The notes below the pieces were generated by a model. It did no database searches, was not told where the DNA came from, and was given only the letters and a program-made list of their open reading frames with translations. The position numbers and the translations under genes were made by a program. From the NCBI GenBank assembly GCA_951799425.1, contig OX637405.1, positions 20,247,089 to 20,311,088 of the forward strand: DNA of 64,000 nt, given 5' to 3'. Each line of letters starts with the position of its first letter. The first letter of the stretch is position 1. Below are positions 59,451-64,000 of this stretch, in pieces. This DNA comes from Ilex aquifolium. Lineage: Eukaryota > Streptophyta > Magnoliopsida > Aquifoliales > Aquifoliaceae.

Positions 59451-59900
59451 CACTACAAGAATAAGGGTCTTTTGTGACAATTTTTTTACGGCGGCTATGT
59501 TCACAGTCACAAAAGACGTATTTAAGACAATTTTTTGTGACGGCTGTGTTTGTCGTCACAAAAAGCGTGTTTATATCAATATTTTGCTAATATTTGTGAC
59601 AACTATTTTTCTTGCTGTAAATAGTGTCATAAACTCAAAAGAAATTTTTACATTTGAGACAGCTGTTTTTCCTGCCGCAAATAATATTCATAAACTCAAA
59701 AGAATTTTTTGTATTTTTGGCAGCTATTGTTTCCGTCGTATATAATATTTCATAAAGCATTAAAACGTTAAGTTTAAAGAAGAAAAACTCTAAAAAAAAT
59801 TTCTATTGGCCACAACTATTTTTTATGTTACAAGTAATATTTTATAAAATTACGTAGTTTTACATCAAAAGACAATTTCTAGTTCAAAGAAAAAAAATTA
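59451..59900. mobile_element. CACTA (En/Spm) transposon end
   Basis: It begins CACTACAAGAATAAGGG at 59451, the typical CACTA terminus, followed by subterminal repeats in both orientations: TTTTGTGAC, GACGGCTGTG, CGTCACAAAA and GGCAGCTAT-like motifs up to about 59760. Such repeats bind the CACTA transposase. The opposite end (CTTGTAGTG) was not seen in the window, so this is one end of a broken or truncated element; the right limit is approximate. Confidence 0.75.
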
Positions 59901-59929
59901 AACTCTAAAAAGTCGATTTTCTATATCAA

Positions 59930-60720
59930 AACTAGGGGTGTCAAAATATGACACGACACAAAATTAGTGCATGAGTTTGGGTCTTCCTTAAATCACCTAT
60001 TTAGTAAATGAGTGAACTCGACACGATACGATTAATTAACAAATCAGGTATTGGTGAAATCAATCAGAAGAAATGTACAGGACACGACTCGTTTATATAC
60101 CATTTATACAATGTTCATATACGACATAAATCCGATATGACATAATTCGTTAGAAACAAATTAATAAATGAATCGAGTATAAGTTGAGTGTTTTTTTGAT
60201 ACGACTCAGGGTGGCTCAAGGAATTTTGAAGCCTAAAGCGAAAACACTAAATAAGGACCTTTTTATTTTTAATATTAATCTTTCAAAAAAATAATTTATT
60301 TTTAATATTAATTTTTTTTTAAAAATAATTTATTTTTTATTCAGAAGAAGGACGCACTAGGGTTGCCGAGAAATTTAACTTTTGTTTTGTTTTTTACCAA
60401 AGAGAGTGTCTAATTTTAACTTTTTTAAATTTTTTTTACTTATTTTTACACAAAGAGAGAGTGGGCATGGGTAAATATAAGTTAATTTTTGAGTACTTTT
60501 TATTTTATTTAAGTATTTATTTATTTTTTAGGTTTATAATGTTATGAATTAGATCATAAATCCAAATTATTACAATAAAAATTTTGAATTTTCTTAATTT
60601 TTTGGGGCCTTTTTTGTAGGGTTTAAAATTTAAAGGATTTAAATTTTTTCTAGGTTAGTAATATATCTAAAATTATGGGGCCTTCTAAAAATTTAGGTCC
60701 TAGAGTATTCTAGTTAGTTT
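59930..60720. mobile_element. Probable hAT-type remnant
   Basis: GGGGTGTCAAAATATGACACG at about 59936 and CAGGGTGGCTCAAGG followed by GCCTAAAGCGAAAAC at about 60207 resemble ends of plant hAT (Tip100-like) elements, and GGGGCCTT recurs at about 60604 and 60687. No transposase or clear target duplication is visible. Low confidence. Confidence 0.35.
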
Positions 60721-61884
60721 GGTTTATTATAATTAAAGTTATAATAGGATTAGTTTGATTTTGTTTTAAAAGGCTTGGTGAAAGTTTTTCTTCTTTAATT
60801 GGGAAGTCTTGGATAGTAGCTATGATGAACACAATTCCTTTGTTTTGACGTTGAGCATTGATGTGTTTCGCCAATTTCATAATTTAGTTTTTGATTTTTT
60901 TTTTTGATTAAATGTGTGTGTGAGGTTATTTTGAGTGTTTAATTATTTGGGGATCCTACACGATTGACAAACCTATCAAAAAGTAAGAGACGACATTAAT
61001 TTTTTGTTGCCTATAAAATTATTAATTTTTAATTCATTGCCACAATTGCCAAAAAAAATTAGCACCGTCCCCCCCCCCCCCCCCCCCCTTTTTTACTTTT
61101 TCCCTCCTTTTTTGCCCTTTTTTCTCTTGTCTTTCTTATTCCCTCTTTTCTTATCTTCTCCCCCAAGTGGCACGCATTTGTTTTCTTCCCCAGCGGAGGG
61201 GCAGGCACAAGGTAAGTGTTTTTCTCTTCTTTTTCTTATTCCCTCTCTCTCGCTCGGTTTCGGGTAACCAACATTCTTGATTGCCTTTTGATTTGTGAAT
61301 TTTTTTTTTTGTTATCTTTATTCGAACGATGTTCACGGTGAGTGTGATAATTCTCCTCAATTTCATGTTTATAGAATTTGTCGGATTGATATTTATTTTT
61401 AATTATATTCAATTCGAGTTTAAATAATTTTAAGACAGTTCATCCCATATGAAAGATTCGGGATAAATAAGTGTGGGGATTAGATTGAGATCGTGTTTCA
61501 ACTAGTCTAGAGAAATTTTGATTGTTGGCAAGTCCAAGTGTTGATTTTGTAATGATGATTGCTTGGTATGTGATTAATAGATACGAAATTGATTAATACG
61601 AAATCATACACAAGCTCGTGTTCCACATAAATTGATTGTTTCTACACTATGAACTAAAATACTAAAAATATTAAGGACTAATACCTAATTATAATGTTAG
61701 ATTACTAACAATTGCCCGTGCCTAAAGGTGCTAAATATCAAAAAAATATCACAAATAATTGTTCATACGTAAAAAAATTGTATAACACAAAACATCATCA
61801 ATCAACTTTTCTCCAAAAAACATGACAAATAACATCAACCAGTTTACAAAGTTACATTGTCAAGCCTTCATTTTCTAAAAGGAT
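60721..61884. other. Unassigned DNA with homopolymer tracts
   Basis: AT-rich, with a poly(C) run at 61069-61088 followed by a pyrimidine-rich stretch to about 61200, then CAAGGTAAGTGTTTT at about 61209, which looks like a 5' splice site but has no supported exon. Nothing else recognised. Confidence 0.35.
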
Positions 61885-64000
61885 GAACCAACAAGTCGGG
61901 GACCTACATGGTCTTCCATACAATGCCTCATAAGGTGTCATGCCAATGCTAGATTGAAAACTATTGTTATATGAAAATTCCACCACCTGTAAATGATCAC
62001 TCCAACTTCCCTTGAAGTCCAACACACAAGCACGTAACATGTCCTCCAAAATCTGTATCACCCTCTCGGATTGGCCATCCGTTTGAGGATGAAAAGCAGT
62101 GCTAAAGTGCAACTCTGTCCCCATAGCTCTTTGTAGACTTTGCCAAAATTGCGCCACAAAACAAGAGTCACGATCCGACACAATAGAAAGTGGAACTCCA
62201 TGTAATCTAACAATCTCACGGATATAAAGCTTGCTCAAGGTCTCTAAAGTGGCAGTGGTCTTCATACTCAAGAAATGAGCTGACTTGGTGAGTCTATCTA
62301 CAATGACCCATACGGCATTATGCCCTCGTGACGTCCGTGGTAAACCAGACACGAAATCCATGGTGATGTAATCCCACTTCCATTCTGGAATAGGCAAGGA
62401 CTGTAGTAATCCTCTGGATTTTTGATGCTCCACCTTCACCTGCGGACACACCGCACACTTTGCGACGTACTTAACCACGTTTTGTTTCATCCCTTTCCAC
62501 CAATATTGACGCTTTATGTCTCTATACATCTTGGTACTACCCGGATGTATGGAGAATTTTGAACGATGGCACTCACCCAACACTTCTTCCCTTACTTGGT
62601 CTTTGTTTGGTACACATAGTCTTCCACAAAACAGTAACTCATCATTATGTATAGACCAATTCTCAACAATCTCATTTCTCTCCAATCTACCCCAGATAGT
62701 TCCTAACTCTGCATCTAATCATTGCAACTCAACAATCCTTTGTCGGAGAATTGGTTGAGCTACAAGGTTAAACAAGCATGGTCGATCCTTTTGTCTATCC
62801 ACCCGTAGATTAAATTCCTCTAAAGTATCAATTATCTTCCACCTATTAACCGCAAGCACATTGATTTCACCTCGAGACTTTCTGCTAAGTGCATCTGCTA
62901 CTACATTAGCCTTCCCCGGATGGTAGTTGAGTGTGAAATCATAATCCTCCAAATATTCAATCCACCTTCTTTGCCGAAGATTCAAGTCTTTTTGTGTAAA
63001 TATATACTTGAGGCTCTTATGATCAGAAAACACTTGAAACTTTTCTCCATACAGGTAACACCTCCACAACTTAAGAGTAAAAACCACAGCGGCAAGCTCC
63101 AAGTCATAAGTGGGATAGTTCTGCTCATGAATCTTTAGTTGTCTCAAGCCATAAGCAACTACCTTACCTCCCTGCATTAGCACACATCCCAAGCCTCGTT
63201 ACGAAGCATCTATGTAAACATCGTATCCTTCCCCGCTGCTCGGAATAATGAGGACATGAGCTGTTGTTAACCTCTCCTTCAAGGTGCGAAAGGCTAGTTC
63301 ACACTCTTGAGTCCACAAGAATCTTTCCCCCTTCTTCGTAAGGCGAGTGATTGGAATTGCTAGCTTCGAGAACCCTTCCATGAACCTCCGGTAGTAGCCT
63401 GCTAATCCCAGGAAACAACGTATCTCTGTCACATTCTTCGGTGGTTCCCACTTCATCACTGCTTCAATCTTTGCGGGGTCAATAGCTACACCCTATTCCG
63501 ACACAACATGGCCAAGGAATTTCACTTCCTTCATCCAGAACTCGCATTTACTCATCTTAGCATATAACTTATGCTCTCTCAAGGTCTGAAGCACTACCGA
63601 AAGATGGTGTTCATGTTCCCCTTGTGTCCGTGAATAGATTAATAATCAATAAACACAATGACAAACTGATCTAGATACGGCCGGAATACTCTATACATCA
63701 AATCCATAAAGGCTGCAGGAGCATTAGTCAGTCCAAACGGCATTACCGTATATTCGAAATGACCATACCAGGTACAGAAAGCTGTCTTAGGAATATCCTT
63801 CTCCTTGATCCGCAGTTGATGGTACCCTGTGTGAAGATCAATCTTGGAGTAATACTTAGAACCCTTTAGCTGATCGAATAAATCATCAATTCGTGGCAAC
63901 GAATATTTATTCTTCACTGTCACCCGATTCAATCTTCGGTAATCTGTGCATAACCAAAGTGTTTCGTCATGCTTCTTCACAAAGAGGACCGGGGCTCCCC
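61885..64000 (-). pseudogene. Pol of a Tekay-like chromovirus (partial)
   Basis: Minus strand from the window edge: reverse transcriptase ([30 protein letters not shown]), RNase H ([31 protein letters not shown]), integrase with WKWDYITMDF, VSDRDSCF and [12 protein letters not shown], ending at GRPCRSPTCW near 61885. Each block closely resembles the complete Tekay polyprotein, so it is the same lineage but another family. It is a fossil with several breaks, and lacks the integrase C-terminus, chromodomain and LTR. The 5' half is outside the window. Confidence 0.88.

Noticed and set aside
61004-61267. 87-aa Pro-rich ORF and a possible exon with splice donor near 61212
   Set aside because: The Pro stretch is the poly(C) run. 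A lone GTAAGT without a supported coding exon is not enough for a gene.

Overview
This window is flowering-plant nuclear DNA, almost certainly from a eudicot; the species cannot be told from the sequence. It consists almost wholly of transposable elements nested in one another. I found no host protein-coding gene, tRNA or rRNA gene that I can support. Most are LTR retrotransposons of the Ty3/gypsy superfamily: chromoviruses with a tRNA-iMet primer site (Tekay/Del type and a related family, here 'family C'), Athila-type elements with a tRNA-Asp primer site, and a short non-autonomous family (here 'LARD family') with LTRs starting TGATGAGCAC. Minor components are a LINE-1, a Mutator-like MITE, Ty1/copia (SIRE-like) gag fragments, one CACTA end and a probable hAT remnant.

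Layout. 1-2277: 5' part of an Athila-type element (minus), set in a Tekay-type LTR whose remainder is 2278-4097. 4111-10792: non-autonomous LARD element (minus) with one 280-aa ORF. 10793-11254: unassigned. 11255-17137: 5'-truncated LINE-1, split by a LARD-family solo LTR (12830-16812) that itself holds a family-C solo LTR (14285-16618). 17138-29945: a non-coding family-C element (plus) holding a Tekay-type solo LTR (21014-28511), which in turn holds two more solo LTRs (21453-23999 and 24678-27061); a MITE and a small inverted block lie near its 3' end. 29970-31690: 5' LTR and gag start of a second Athila-type copy (plus). 31691-32341 and 42617-56842: a long, broken Athila-type element (minus) with gag, pol, an accessory Cys-rich ORF and an env-position ORF. 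It is interrupted by two family-C solo LTRs and by a complete, very young Tekay element (32342-42616). 56843-57181: Tekay LTR fragment. 57182-61884: SIRE-like gag pieces, a CACTA end, a probable hAT remnant and unassigned AT-rich DNA. 61885-64000: pol of another Tekay-like chromovirus (minus), running off the window.

Seven solo LTRs, five with perfect 5-bp target duplications, against one complete coding element show that LTR-LTR recombination has repeatedly removed internal regions here. The nesting gives relative ages: LINE before LARD solo LTR before family-C solo LTR; Athila before its inserted solo LTRs and the Tekay copy.

The most unusual signal is not a gene. Many LTRs, from unrelated lineages, carry short palindromes with a CCGG or TCGA centre, often as arrays of 4-12 copies. 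The palindrome differs between subfamilies (TACCGGTA, CTACCGGTAG, CTTCCGGAAG, CGTCCGGACG, CGTTCGAACG, CATCCGGATG), but the array position within each LTR type is conserved, and Tekay and LARD arrays share a CCAGTRG-like linker. In family C and Athila the palindromes lie just upstream of the TATA box, and one lies upstream of a TATA-like site before the env-position ORF.
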